In this document: one piece after another, positions 19,095 through 29,577 of the stretch | Layout of the letters: every line of letters starts with the position of its first letter | Position numbering within the stretch: position 1 is the stretch's first letter | Assembly: GCA_015232335.1 (NCBI GenBank) | Contig: JADFZV010000009.1 | Coordinates: 1-64,000, forward strand | DNA from: Alphaproteobacteria bacterium | GTDB taxonomy: Bacteria; Pseudomonadota; Alphaproteobacteria; Rhodospirillales; WMHbin7 | Direction of reading: 5' to 3' | Length of the DNA stretch: 64,000 nucleotides | The notes under the pieces: model-generated | What the model was told of the DNA's origin: nothing | Databases searched by the model: none | Seen by the model: the letters and a program-made list of their open reading frames with translations, nothing else | Position numbers and translations under genes: made by a program

Positions 19095-19155
19095 GTAAAA
19101 TTCATGTCGGCCATCTGGCTCAATTCCACATCAAACGGCGAAGAGCCGAAAAAAA

Positions 19156-20328
<1,173 letters not shown>

Positions 20329-20332
<4 letters not shown>

Positions 20333-20949
20333 AGCAGGGGTCGACCTACCAAGGCTGCGATGGGGGCGAAGCTGTGCCGATGCTCCGGCGTGACCCCCAG
20401 ACGCTTAAGGGCGGCCTGATGCTGGGCCGTTCCGTATCCGGCATTGCTTTCCCAGCCATATCCGGGATAGCGGAGTGCCAGTTCGGCCATGAGGCGGTCG
20501 CGCGTTACCTTGGCCAGAATCGAGGCGGCGGCGATGGACAGCGAGATGCCATCGCCCTTGATCACCGTGCGCACCGGGCAGGGCAAGGGCGGGGGACGAT
20601 TGCCATCGACCAGTGCCAACGAGGCCCTCTCGGCCAACGCATCATAGGCCCGGCGCATTGCCAGGAACGTCGCCTGCAGGATGTTGAGGGAATCGATTTC
20701 ACCAGAAGACGCCTGGCCGATTCCCACCCTGGCCCAGGGGGCTGCCATCAGTTGCTCGAACAGGGTTTCACGCTTGGCGGCCTTCAGCTTCTTGGAATCA
20801 TCGAGGGCGGCTGCAATGTCCGAAGGAATGCGGGCACCGTCCAGAATGACCGCACCCGCCACGACCGGCCCGGCCCAGGGGCCGCGTCCGGCTTCATCGA
20901 TGCCGACGACACGCCCGCCCGCGGCGGCTTCCAGGGAGAAATCAGGCAC
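20329..20949 (-). CDS. rnhB: Ribonuclease HII
   Basis: 206 residues. It removes ribonucleotides embedded in DNA and RNA of hybrids. The catalytic start GIDEAGRGPWAGPVVAGAV is at residues 17-35, with further acidic residues in LALVDGN and ASILAKVTRDRLM. It begins at GTG (20949), five bases after the stop of the upstream protease gene. It is conserved next to ccrM in many alphaproteobacteria. Confidence 0.96.
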
Positions 20950-20954
20950 AGGGC

Positions 20955-22391
20955 CTATTGGGCCAAAGGGGCTGGCAAGGCCGAAGCCTGGGCGTTGCGC
21001 AGCGCCAGGAAAGATTTGAGCCCACCCGCCTCAATCAGGGCGACGGCGCAGCCCAGCATCTTATCCTTGGGGTCCAGGGCCGCCGGGCAGGAGGCTTCGG
21101 GCAATTGCGCCTGGGCGTGCGGACCCTTGGCCTCGCTGGCTGGCAGGGCCTTGGTCAGATCGGCTTCGCGCTTGACCTCGGCGGCGTCTCCGGTCACCAG
21201 CAGATCGGGCTCGATGCCGCGCGACTGAATCGAGCGGCCAGAAGGCGTGTAATAAAGGGCCGTGGTCAGTTTGAGGGCGGCGCCATGATCAAGTGGCAGG
21301 ATGGTCTGTACGCTGCCCTTGCCGAACGAGGTGGTGCCGATGAGAATGGCGCGGCGGTGATCTTGCAGGGCTCCGGCCACGATTTCGCTGGCCGAGGCCG
21401 AGCCGGGATTGATCAGCACGGCCAAGGGGCGCCCGCCGATGACATCGCCTGCGCGCGCCTTGTAATGCTCTTCGCCGCTTTTGCGCCCGCGCACCGAAAC
21501 CACTTCGCCGGTTTCCAGGAAGTCGTCAGAGATGCGCACCGCCTGATCCAACAGGCCGCCCGCATTGTTGCGCAAATCCAACACATAGCCCTTCAGATTG
21601 GGCCCGGCCTGGCGCTCGATTTCGCGCACGGCCGATTTCAGGGCATCGTCGGCATGCTCGTTGAAAGTGGTCAGGCGCAGATAGCCCACATTGGCTTCCA
21701 TGTGCCAGCGCACGGGCTGAACCACGATGATGGCCCTTGTGATCGCCACCTGGAAGGGCGAGCCGCTTTCCCGGCGAATGGTGATGCGCACGGTGGTGTC
21801 GGGGGGGCCGCGCAGACGCCTGACCACCTGAGACAGTGTCTGACCCTTGATGGGGGTGCCTTCGACATGGGTGATAACGTCACCCGCTTTCAACCCCACG
21901 CGGGCGGCAGGCGTGCCGTCGATGGGGGAAACCACCTTCACTTCCTCGTTCTCCATGGCGATCTCGATGCCAAGGCCGCCGAATTCGCCCCGCGTGCTGG
22001 AAGACAGGTCCTTGTACTGTTCAGGCGTCAGGAAATTGGAATGGGGGTCCAGCGATGCCAGCATGGTATTGAGCGCCTTCTCGACCAGCTCGCCGGGCGG
22101 CAGGGAGGCCGGTTTCGGCTTCATCTCCTCGACGCCCTTGATGGCGGCATCGACCAGAAGCTTGTTGTCGGCAGGCGTGACATAGAGATCGTTGACGCGT
22201 CTCAGAGCCGTCTTAAAAATGTCCATCTGTCCGCGCCGCTCAGAAACGGCGGCGGCGGGATCGACATAATGGTCGTAGACCACGGAGAATCTGGCCATCT
22301 CGCGGCTGTTGCCGTCGGCGGGTCCGCCGCAGCCCGTGGGGACCAGGAGAATCAGAAGGAGGCTGGGGAGGAGACGAAAAGGGTGCACCAT
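20955..22391 (-). CDS. ctpA: S41 family C-terminal processing peptidase (CtpA-like), exported
   Basis: 478 residues. An N-terminal hydrophobic signal is followed by Cys21 (LLVPTGCGG), an imperfect lipobox, so it may be a periplasmic lipoprotein. A PDZ domain spans about 140-215 (GGLGIEIAMENEEVKVVSPI). The peptidase core has LDLRNNAGGLL, the serine region NPGSASASEI (329-337) and the catalytic lysine K358 in SFGKGSVQ, giving the Ser/Lys dyad of tail-specific proteases. About 40 residues at the end, rich in Ala/Pro, follow the core. Substrate unknown. It heads the protease-rnhB-ccrM block on this strand. Confidence 0.93.
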   Translation of the reverse strand: MVHPFRLLPSLLLILLVPTGCGGPADGNSREMARFSVVYDHYVDPAAAVSERRGQMDIFKTALRRVNDLYVTPADNKLLVDAAIKGVEEMKPKPASLPPGELVEKALNTMLASLDPHSNFLTPEQYKDLSSSTRGEFGGLGIEIAMENEEVKVVSPIDGTPAARVGLKAGDVITHVEGTPIKGQTLSQVVRRLRGPPDTTVRITIRRESGSPFQVAITRAIIVVQPVRWHMEANVGYLRLTTFNEHADDALKSAVREIERQAGPNLKGYVLDLRNNAGGLLDQAVRISDDFLETGEVVSVRGRKSGEEHYKARAGDVIGGRPLAVLINPGSASASEIVAGALQDHRRAILIGTTSFGKGSVQTILPLDHGAALKLTTALYYTPSGRSIQSRGIEPDLLVTGDAAEVKREADLTKALPASEAKGPHAQAQLPEASCPAALDPKDKMLGCAVALIEAGGLKSFLALRNAQASALPAPLAQ

Positions 22392-22577
22392 GCTTCCTAT
22401 ATGTGGCGAAGGGTCAATCAGGGCAAGGCCGGGCCGGGGGCGGCTCCTCCTATTTCACGTCATCTTCGTCAAAACTTGTCAATTTCTCGTTAAACTCCTG
22501 AAAGAGAAAAACCGTTCAGATTGCTTTCAGCTTGGCTATGAAAAGGTATCACAATGATCAGCAGGGGTTTTGGGACC

Positions 22578-23702
22578 ATGAGCAACAAAAACATCCATGT
22601 CTGGGACGTCGAAATCCGCGTCTTTCACTGGCTTTTGCTGGCCTCGGTGGCAGGGGCTTGGTTGACCATCCAATTTGGCCCTCCCGGCATGATCACGCTT
22701 CATGAGATTCTGGGCTTTGCCGTTGGAATCTTGCTGATTTTTCGCTTTTTCTGGGGGCTTCTGGGTTCCGAGCACATGCGCTTTGCCGGTTTCGTGCGCG
22801 GCCCCAGGGACGTTCTGGCTCATATTAAGTCGCTGCTGACCGGCAATCCTCTGCGCTTCATCGGCCACAATCCGGCCGGTGGCGCCATGATTATCGTCCT
22901 GCTACTGGTTCTGGTGGGAATCGTGGCGACGGGCGTGGCCGCCATGGGCGGTTTCGACAAGTCCGGCCCGCTGGCGCACTATCTCACCTTCGCCCAGGGC
23001 CGCACAGCTCGGGAAATCCATGGAATTCTGGTCAATATTCTGCTGGGGCTGGTTGGCATCCATGTGGCCGGGGTGCTGCTTGAAACCTTCCTGCTGAAAG
23101 AAAATCTGATTGCCTCGATGTGGCATGGGATGAAACCCAGCCACGAGGATGCGCAAGGAGCGGCTTTTCCCCAGCCGCTTGCGCGTCCGGCGACAGCCAC
23201 GCTCCTGGCCGTTCTGCTGACCGCAGCGGCGGGTGGGGCCGGTGTGTGGCTGTCCCTTCTGCCCCCTCTGGGTGTGCCGCAACTGGCGATGGACCCCAGC
23301 TATGTCAAGGAATGCGGGTCCTGCCATACGCCCCACCATCCCAGCTTGCTGCCCTCGGCCTCGTGGCGTCTGGTGATGGGCGGCCTTGACGACCATTTCG
23401 GCGATGACGCAACCTTGTCAGAGGCCAAGCGTCAGGAATTGGAGAACTGGCTGGTCAGTTCGACCGAACTGGGCTGGGATACCAAGCCCGGCCAGCGCAT
23501 TCCCTCAACGCTGAAGCCCGATGTGCCGATGCGCATCACCCAGGCCAAATACTGGGAGCGCCGCCATCGGCACATTCCCGAGGCCACTTTCAAGACCAAA
23601 AGCGTCGGCGGCAAGGCCAATTGCAAATCCTGCCATGTTGATGCCGCTCAGGGCCGCTTCTCAAAGCAGGGCATCGCCATTCCTGAGGAAATCAAGCCCT
23701 AA
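22578..23702 (+). CDS. Cytochrome b561-like membrane protein fused to a diheme cytochrome c domain
   Basis: 374 residues from ATG 22578 (MSNKNIHVWDVEIRVFHW); an in-frame ATG at 22554 with its own weak AAGG is an alternative. The first ~185 residues are a four-helix b-type cytochrome (FHW, LHEILGF, AREIHGIL, GIHVAGV histidines). A fifth hydrophobic segment (TATLLAVLLTAAAGGAGVWL) leads to a periplasmic C-terminal domain with two heme c motifs, CGSCH (TGC at 23313) and CKSCH (TGC at 23622). This C-terminal part resembles the dihaem cytochrome c (DHC) family. It probably passes quinol electrons to a periplasmic acceptor; the acceptor is unknown. Confidence 0.85.
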   Translation: MSNKNIHVWDVEIRVFHWLLLASVAGAWLTIQFGPPGMITLHEILGFAVGILLIFRFFWGLLGSEHMRFAGFVRGPRDVLAHIKSLLTGNPLRFIGHNPAGGAMIIVLLLVLVGIVATGVAAMGGFDKSGPLAHYLTFAQGRTAREIHGILVNILLGLVGIHVAGVLLETFLLKENLIASMWHGMKPSHEDAQGAAFPQPLARPATATLLAVLLTAAAGGAGVWLSLLPPLGVPQLAMDPSYVKECGSCHTPHHPSLLPSASWRLVMGGLDDHFGDDATLSEAKRQELENWLVSSTELGWDTKPGQRIPSTLKPDVPMRITQAKYWERRHRHIPEATFKTKSVGGKANCKSCHVDAAQGRFSKQGIAIPEEIKP

Positions 23703-23785
23703 CCCAGTCAGAACCTGGGCGCGTGAAAGTGCGGCTGAAATCGTGTATCCTCCTGTCAAATAAAAGCAGACAGGGAGAAAATGCC

Positions 23786-24295
23786 GTGAGAGCAATTCTT
23801 CTGACCCTTCTGGGGTTGGGCTGGGCGGCGTCCGCCCTGGCCGATGGGCCGCGCGTTCAGGTGATTTCAGATTCCCTGGTGACCAGGGAATGCGGCGAGT
23901 GCCACATGGCTTTCCAGCCCGAATTCCTGCCCGCCCGTTCCTGGAAGAGAGTGATGGAGCCCAGGGAGCTTGCTCATCACTTCGGTGAGGATGCCAGCTT
24001 GCCGGAAGTGAAGCGGGCGCAGATCGAGGCCTATTTGATGGCGCATGCCGCAGGTGTCGCGCTGGGCAAGGAATCGGCCAAGGTGGCGGCCAGCGTACCA
24101 GCACATGAATCGCCCCTGCGCATCACAGAAACACCTCGCTGGCAGCAAAAGCACCGCCCCGGCGAGGTAAATCCCGCCGATTTCCAAAGCCCCAAGGTGA
24201 AAAGCAAGGCGAACTGCCTAGCCTGCCACAAGGGGGCCGATCATGGGCTATATGACGACGAAGGCGAAGGAAACTGGCGTTTTTGGAGGCGCTGA
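23786..24295 (+). CDS. Periplasmic diheme cytochrome c (DHC family)
   Basis: 169 residues from GTG 23786, with GGGAG about eight bases upstream; a cleavable signal (LLTLLGLGWAASALADGP) is visible. Two heme c sites, CGECH and CLACH, flank a region containing HHFGEDASLPEVKR and PLRITETPRWQQKH. The same landmarks in the same order occur in the C-terminal domain of the preceding gene, so the two are paralogues. It is probably a soluble electron carrier partnering the membrane protein. The gene ends 12 bases from the convergent acetoacetyl-CoA synthetase. Confidence 0.85.
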   Translation: MRAILLTLLGLGWAASALADGPRVQVISDSLVTRECGECHMAFQPEFLPARSWKRVMEPRELAHHFGEDASLPEVKRAQIEAYLMAHAAGVALGKESAKVAASVPAHESPLRITETPRWQQKHRPGEVNPADFQSPKVKSKANCLACHKGADHGLYDDEGEGNWRFWRR

Positions 24296-24307
24296 TCGCG
24301 CGATGCT

Positions 24308-26257
24308 CTACTCCCTCAGTTCGGGGCGCCCCTTGAACAAGTCAAGGGCCTCGGGGTTTGCCAGTGCCTCGACATTCTTGACTGGGCGCCCATGCACCAC
24401 GTCGCGCACGGCCAGTTCTACGATCTTGCCCGATTTGGTGCGCGGAATATCCGTCACCTGAACGACGCGGGCGGGCACGTGACGCGGCGTGCAATTGTCG
24501 CGGATGCGCTTCTTGATCAGCGCCGCCAGTTCGTCGCTTAAGGTCACGCCGTCGCGCAGGCGCACGAACAACACCACGCGCACGTCATTGTCCCAGTCCT
24601 GGCCGATGACCAGGCTTTCCACCACCTCGTGCAATGGCTCGACCTGGCGATAGATTTCCGCCGTGCCGATGCGTACACCGCCGGGATTGAGTGTGGCGTC
24701 CGAGCGGCCGAACACCACCACGCCGCCATTTTCGGTGATCTCCACCCAGTCGCCATGGCACCAGATATTGGGATATTTGGCGAAATAAGCATTGTGGTAT
24801 TTGGCGCCGTCGGGATCGTTCCAGAAGCCCACCGGCATCGACGGAAAGGGCCTCGTGCAGACCAACTCGCCCTTGTGGCCGATGACGGAATTGCCGGATT
24901 CATCGAACACCTCGACCTTCATGCCGAGGCCCAGGCACTGGATTTCGCCCTTGATGACGGGCAGGGTGGGGTTGCCCAGAATGAAGCAGGAAACGATGTC
25001 GGTGCCGCCCGAAATCGAGGACAGGCAGACATCGTGCTTGATCGAACGATAGACGAAATCGAAGCTTTCGGGCGACAGCGGCGAGCCGGTTGAGGTGATG
25101 AGTCTGACGGAAGACAGGTCATGTGTCTTAGCCGGCTCCAGCCCCGCCTTGGCCACGGCATCGATCCATTTGGCCGAGGTGCCGAGCAGGGTGAATTTTT
25201 CGTCCCTTGCAAAATCGAACAGCGCATTGCCCGAAGGATAGAAGGGTGATCCATCATAGAGCATCAAAACCGCCTGGCTGGCCAAGGCGCTCATCAGCCA
25301 GTTCCACATCATCCAGCCCAAAGTCGTGAAGTAGAAGACGCGGTCATTGGGCCGGATGTCGCAATGAAGCAGATGCTCCTTCATATGCTGAAGCAGTGTG
25401 CCGCCCGCGCCATGGCAGATGCATTTGGGCGCCCCGGTGGTGCCCGAGGAAAAAAGGATGTAGAGCGGCTGATCGAAGGCGAAGCGTTCGAAGACGATTT
25501 CCCGTGCTTGGTGGGGAGCCAGAAAGTCGTCGAACAGGATGGCGTTCTTAAGGCCGGAAAGATCGGGGGTTGCCGATATATAGGGCACAAGGATCAGCTT
25601 TTGCAGCGAGGGCAGGCCCGCCGCAATTTCCTTGAGTTTGCCCAGGCAATCATGGGTCTTGCCGTTGTAGTGATAGCCGTCCACGCCCAGCAGGATCTTG
25701 GGCTCGATCTGGCCGAAGCGGTCGAGAACGCCCTGAACACCAAAATCGGGCGAGGCCGACGACCAGATGGCGCCCAGCCCCGATACGGCCAGCATGGCGA
25801 TGGGGGCCTCGGGCAGATTGGGTAGATAAGCCGCCACCCGGTCTCCAGGGCCTATTCCCAGCGCCTTCAAGGCGGCCATCAGGCGGGAGACCTGATCGTA
25901 AAGCTGGCGCCAACTTAGGCGGCGTTTGACCTTGTCTTCGCCCCGAAAGACGATGGCCTCGCCATCATCCCTGCGACGCAGCAGATTCTCGGCGAAATTG
26001 AGCCTAGCCTCAGGAAACCAGCAAGCACCGGGCATCCTGTCCAGATTTTCGACGATAATGCCGCCTTTGTGCCCCCGAATTTCCGCCCAATCCCAAAGCG
26101 CGTCCCAAAACTGATCCGGGTGCAAGGCGGACCAGCCATGCAGGGCCTTGTAATCGGGTAAAAACAGGCCGAACCGTGCGGCTGCCGCCTTGGCAAAGCC
26201 GGTCATGGCGGCTTTTTCAATCTGCTCGGGGGTTGGGGTCCATAGGGGCTGGGTCAT
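24308..26257 (-). CDS. acsA: Acetoacetyl-CoA synthetase
   Basis: 649 residues of the ANL adenylating superfamily. The N-terminus ([19 protein letters not shown]) and length fit acetoacetate-CoA ligase rather than acetyl-CoA synthetase. The AMP-binding loop [17 protein letters not shown] and the A8/hinge region [21 protein letters not shown] are present, as is the C-terminal acylation-target [10 protein letters not shown] lysine. It activates acetoacetate to acetoacetyl-CoA and so links with bdhA (13531-14316) in 3-hydroxybutyrate use. The gene symbol varies between organisms (acsA2/aacS). It is transcribed divergently from thrC. Confidence 0.9.
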   Translation of the reverse strand: MTQPLWTPTPEQIEKAAMTGFAKAAAARFGLFLPDYKALHGWSALHPDQFWDALWDWAEIRGHKGGIIVENLDRMPGACWFPEARLNFAENLLRRRDDGEAIVFRGEDKVKRRLSWRQLYDQVSRLMAALKALGIGPGDRVAAYLPNLPEAPIAMLAVSGLGAIWSSASPDFGVQGVLDRFGQIEPKILLGVDGYHYNGKTHDCLGKLKEIAAGLPSLQKLILVPYISATPDLSGLKNAILFDDFLAPHQAREIVFERFAFDQPLYILFSSGTTGAPKCICHGAGGTLLQHMKEHLLHCDIRPNDRVFYFTTLGWMMWNWLMSALASQAVLMLYDGSPFYPSGNALFDFARDEKFTLLGTSAKWIDAVAKAGLEPAKTHDLSSVRLITSTGSPLSPESFDFVYRSIKHDVCLSSISGGTDIVSCFILGNPTLPVIKGEIQCLGLGMKVEVFDESGNSVIGHKGELVCTRPFPSMPVGFWNDPDGAKYHNAYFAKYPNIWCHGDWVEITENGGVVVFGRSDATLNPGGVRIGTAEIYRQVEPLHEVVESLVIGQDWDNDVRVVLFVRLRDGVTLSDELAALIKKRIRDNCTPRHVPARVVQVTDIPRTKSGKIVELAVRDVVHGRPVKNVEALANPEALDLFKGRPELRE

Positions 26258-26364
26258 GGCGCGGCTCTTTGGTTGTTGGTTTTGCCCCTACATTAGCATC
26301 AGGTTCTTGGCAGTCCAGCCCATGCAAGCTATTGTCCGGGCCTTGACGTAGAGGAGTGAAGGCG

Positions 26365-27759
26365 TTGCGTTATGTCAGCACCCGGGGCCGGGCTCCGGCT
26401 TTAACCTTCGAAGACGTCCTGCTGGCGGGTCTGGCCCGTGATGGCGGGCTTTACGTCCCCGAGGAATGGCCCACCCTTTCCAAGGCCGATTTCAAGGCCA
26501 TGCGTGGCCTGGCCTATGCCGAGGTGGCGGCCAGGGTCATGCAGCCCTTCGTTGGGCGTGCCATGAAGGCGGACGACCTTGTGCAAATGACGGCGGAAAC
26601 TTACGCCGTTTTCGACCATGCCGCCGTGGCGCCTCTGTCGCAGATCGGGCGCAATCAGTGGGTGATGGAGCTGTTTCACGGCCCGACGCTGGCCTTCAAG
26701 GATTTTGCGCTGCAATTGCTGGGGCGCCTGTTCGACCATGTTCTGACCAAGCGTGGCCAGCGCGTCTGCATCGTTGGCGCCACTTCGGGCGATACCGGCT
26801 CGGCGGCCATCGAGGCCTGCAAGGGCCGCAAGTCGATCGATATCGTCATTCTGCACCCAAGGGGACGCGTTTCCGAAGTGCAGCGCCGTCAGATGACCAC
26901 GGTGCTGGAGTCCAATGTTCATAACATCGCCATCGAAGGCAGCTTCGACGATTGCCAGGACATGGTGAAGGCGATGTTCAACGACACGGCCTTTAGGGAT
27001 TCGATGAATCTCTCGGCGGTCAATTCGATCAACTGGGCCAGAATCATGGCCCAGATCGCCTATTACATCGCAGCCGGAGTGGCCCTGGGAGCGCCTGAGC
27101 GCAGCTTCACCTTCGCCGTGCCCACGGGCAATTTCGGCAATGTCTTTGCAGGTTACGCCGCCCGGAAAATGGGCCTGCCCATCGACAAGCTGGTGGTGGG
27201 ATCGAACGCCAACGACATTCTGACCCGTTTTCTTGAGACCGGGGCCATGACAATGGGCCGAGTCGTTCCTACCTTAAGTCCCAGCATGGATATTCAGGTG
27301 TCATCGAACTTCGAACGGTTGCTATTCCTGGCGTTGGCGCGCAATGGGGCGGCTGTTGAGAAATTGATGGAGGGCTTTCGCTCCTCTGGCGAATTCCGTC
27401 TTCCTGCCAAGCCCATGCAGGCCATTCGCGCTCTTTTCGAAGGCAGGCGCCTGGACGATGCCGCCACCAGGGCGGCGATCAAGGGATTGCACAAATTAAC
27501 CGGCCAGATCTTGGACCCCCACAGCGCCATCGGTGTTGCGGCTGGTCTGGAGTGTCACGATTACAAGCGCTCGACTTTGGTGGCGCTGGCGACGGCGCAT
27601 CCGGCGAAATTTCCCGACGCCATCGAAGCCGCCATCGGCATACGCCCCCAGTTGCCTGAGCGATTGGCGGGTTTGATGACGAAAAAGGAGCGCTGTGCCG
27701 CAGCGCCCAACAAACTATCGGCCGTTCAGGACCTGATCCGCGCGAAGGTAAAGCCATGA
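26365..27759 (+). CDS. thrC: Threonine synthase
   Basis: 464 residues from a TTG start at 26365 (RYVSTRGRAPALTFEDVLLAGLARDGGLYVPE). GAGGAG ends eight bases upstream. A GTG at 26356 overlaps that Shine-Dalgarno motif and is unlikely. The enzyme turns O-phosphohomoserine into threonine with PLP; the PLP lysine lies in HGPTLAFKDFALQLL, and GATSGDTGSAAIEAC is the phosphate-binding loop. This is the long (bacterial/fungal) threonine synthase type. It is coupled to the M16 peptidase by ATGA. Confidence 0.96.
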   Translation: MRYVSTRGRAPALTFEDVLLAGLARDGGLYVPEEWPTLSKADFKAMRGLAYAEVAARVMQPFVGRAMKADDLVQMTAETYAVFDHAAVAPLSQIGRNQWVMELFHGPTLAFKDFALQLLGRLFDHVLTKRGQRVCIVGATSGDTGSAAIEACKGRKSIDIVILHPRGRVSEVQRRQMTTVLESNVHNIAIEGSFDDCQDMVKAMFNDTAFRDSMNLSAVNSINWARIMAQIAYYIAAGVALGAPERSFTFAVPTGNFGNVFAGYAARKMGLPIDKLVVGSNANDILTRFLETGAMTMGRVVPTLSPSMDIQVSSNFERLLFLALARNGAAVEKLMEGFRSSGEFRLPAKPMQAIRALFEGRRLDDAATRAAIKGLHKLTGQILDPHSAIGVAAGLECHDYKRSTLVALATAHPAKFPDAIEAAIGIRPQLPERLAGLMTKKERCAAAPNKLSAVQDLIRAKVKP

Positions 27760-29015
27760 CGGTCAGAATCGACGAGGTGAAACCTGGGCTTAAGTTGGTC
27801 ACCGACACCATGGACAAGGTGGAGACGGCCACCATCGGCGTCTGGGTCGAGGCGGGAACGCGCCACGAAAGCCCCGAGATCAACGGCGTTGCCCATATGC
27901 TTGAACATATGGCCTTCAAGGGCACACGCAGACGTTCGGCCCGCGCCATCGCCGAAGAGATCGAGAATGTCGGCGGGCACTTGAACGCCTATACCTCGCG
28001 AGAGCATACGGCCTATTACGCCAAGGTGCTGAAAGAGGACGTGGCGCTGGCTCTCGACATCATCGCCGACATTTTGCAAAACTCGGTCTTTGCCGAAGAG
28101 GAACTGACCCGCGAGCGCGACGTGGTGGTGCAGGAAATCGGCCAGGCCGAGGATACGCCCGACGACATCATCTTCGACCATTTCCAGGCGGCGGCTTTTC
28201 CCGACCAGGGGCTGGGTCGCCCGGTTCTGGGCACCGAGGACATCGTCAAGGGCCTCGACCGTTCGGCCATTCAGGGCTATATGCGGCGCAATTACGGGCC
28301 GCCCCGGTTGCTGGTGGCGGCAGCCGGCAAGGTCGATCACAAGGCCTTGTCCGATCTGGCCGGACGCCAGTTTGCGGGACTCGATTCCGCAACCCCCGCC
28401 AGTTCCGATCCTGCCCGCTATGAAGGCGGCGAGTATCGCGAGGAACGCGACCTGGAACAGGCCCATATTGTTCTCGGCCTTCCTGGGGTCGATTTCACCG
28501 ATCCCGGCTATTACGCCACCTCGGTGCTGGCAACCCTGCTGGGCGGCGGCATGTCCTCGCGCCTGTTCCAGGAAGTGCGAGAAAAGCGGGGCTTGGCCTA
28601 TTCTGTTTTTGCCCACACCTCGTCCTATGCCGATGGGGGGCTCTTCTCGGTCTATGCCGGAACCGATCCCGCCCGCTTGGACGAGTTGGTGCCCGTGCTG
28701 TGCGAGGAAATCGTCAAGATGTGCGAGCCGGTTTCGGCGCCCGAGCTGGCGCGCGCGCGCGCCCAGTTGAAAGCCAGTGTGCTGATGAGTTTGGAAAGCA
28801 CCTCGGCCCGCTGCGAATCCCTGGCTCGTCAGATGCAGGTCTTTGGGCGGCCGATTCCTCCGGCCGAAATCGTGGCCAAGATCGAGGCGGTGGATGTGCA
28901 GGCGGTGGCCAAGGCGGCACGGCACCTGCTGTCGGCCAAACCCACTTTGGCCGCTCTGGGGCCGCTGGCCCGCCTGGAAAGCTTCGAGTCCGTGGCACAG
29001 CGGCTCAAGAATTAA
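27756..29015 (+). CDS. M16 family zinc peptidase (mitochondrial processing peptidase-like)
   Basis: 419 residues. The zinc site is the inverted motif HMLEH (H47, E50, H51) with the third ligand E127 (VVVQEIGQAE), spaced as in M16B enzymes. The C-terminal half carries the second M16 domain with LGGGMSSRLFQEVREKRGLAYSV. It is the single-chain bacterial homologue of the mitochondrial processing peptidase beta subunit; the bacterial substrate is unknown. It sits directly after thrC, an arrangement common in alphaproteobacteria. Confidence 0.93.
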   Translation: MTVRIDEVKPGLKLVTDTMDKVETATIGVWVEAGTRHESPEINGVAHMLEHMAFKGTRRRSARAIAEEIENVGGHLNAYTSREHTAYYAKVLKEDVALALDIIADILQNSVFAEEELTRERDVVVQEIGQAEDTPDDIIFDHFQAAAFPDQGLGRPVLGTEDIVKGLDRSAIQGYMRRNYGPPRLLVAAAGKVDHKALSDLAGRQFAGLDSATPASSDPARYEGGEYREERDLEQAHIVLGLPGVDFTDPGYYATSVLATLLGGGMSSRLFQEVREKRGLAYSVFAHTSSYADGGLFSVYAGTDPARLDELVPVLCEEIVKMCEPVSAPELARARAQLKASVLMSLESTSARCESLARQMQVFGRPIPPAEIVAKIEAVDVQAVAKAARHLLSAKPTLAALGPLARLESFESVAQRLKN

Positions 29016-29019
29016 CAAA

Positions 29020-29041
29020 AAGGCCGGGTTTCCCCGGCCTT
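29020..29041. terminator. Bidirectional terminator between the M16 peptidase and rpmB
   Basis: AAGGCCGGG (29020-29028) pairs perfectly with CCCGGCCTT (29033-29041) around a TTTC loop. An A-run precedes it, giving a U-tract for the minus-strand transcript. It lies between two convergent genes. Confidence 0.75.
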
Positions 29042-29064
29042 GTGCCTTCAGCGGGTGCCGCAGC

Positions 29065-29367
29065 TTAGGCCGCTTTTGCGTCCTTGGCGGCCTTGGCCTT
29101 CTCAATCTGGCGCCTGACCTTGAGCGCCTCGACCGTCAGGCGGGTGCTGGGCGTTTCCAACAGATAGGCGTCAAGCCCGCCATTGTGATCGATGGTACGA
29201 AGACCCTGCATCGACACCTTCAGGCGGACCATGCGGTTCAGAATGGTGCTGAAAGTCGCGGTTTCCTGCAGATTGGGCAGATAGCGCCGACGCGTCTTGT
29301 TGTTGGCATGGCTGACATTGTTGCCGGCCTGAACGCCTTTGCCGGTGATGACGCAACGACGGGACAT
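29065..29367 (-). CDS. rpmB: 50S ribosomal protein L28
   Basis: 100 residues starting [33 protein letters not shown], diagnostic of L28. The length is the usual alphaproteobacterial one, longer than the 78 of E. coli because of a C-terminal extension. It stands alone, not beside rpmG. A promoter with good hexamers lies upstream. Confidence 0.97.
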   Translation of the reverse strand: MSRRCVITGKGVQAGNNVSHANNKTRRRYLPNLQETATFSTILNRMVRLKVSMQGLRTIDHNGGLDAYLLETPSTRLTVEALKVRRQIEKAKAAKDAKAA

Positions 29368-29408
29368 GATACTGCTCCTGAACCTGATCGATCCTTTGGG
29401 AAGGCGGG

Positions 29409-29437
29409 TTTTTACGCGCTTGAGGGGCTTGCGTCAA
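29409..29437 (-). promoter_or_regulatory. Candidate rpmB promoter
   Basis: On the minus strand TTGACG (29437-29432) and TAAAAA (29414-29409) are separated by 17 bases. The position, about 45 bases upstream of the rpmB start, fits a sigma-70-type promoter. Confidence 0.5.
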
Positions 29438-29491
29438 GGCTTAATGGCCGACTGGTCAGGAATGACGCCAAAAGCCAGAAACCAAAACGTC

Positions 29492-29516
29492 ATTAATTAT
29501 AATATACTAAATTAAT
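29492..29516. promoter_or_regulatory. A/T-rich inverted repeat in the rpmB / hemerythrin-fusion divergent region
   Basis: ATTAATT (29492-29498) and AATTAAT (29510-29516) form a perfect inverted repeat around an A/T core. TATAAT occurs on the plus strand at 29498-29503 and on the minus strand at 29501-29496. The stretch stands out sharply from the GC-rich surroundings. It could hold the -10 element of the downstream gene and/or an operator. Confidence 0.45.
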
Positions 29517-29577
29517 ACCAGAGGCCTTATTGAAATTGGGGGGATATGGGTGTAGGACATCGCCGGGGAGTGGTGAC

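Noticed and set aside
18991..19155. Possible intrinsic terminator or small gene after folC
   Set aside because: The hairpins belong to the REP doublet, there is no T-run in the right place, and no coding pattern was found in the remaining bases.
20958..22493. Open frame of about 510 codons on the plus strand opposite the S41 protease
   Set aside because: The minus-strand protease has signal, PDZ and catalytic motifs; the plus-strand translation is low complexity (Gly/Arg/Gln/His) and unrelated to any family.
23723..23785. N-terminal extension of the diheme cytochrome c beginning at ATG 23723
   Set aside because: The extension would bury the signal peptide 21 residues in; GTG 23786 has a good ribosome binding site and begins right at the signal peptide.
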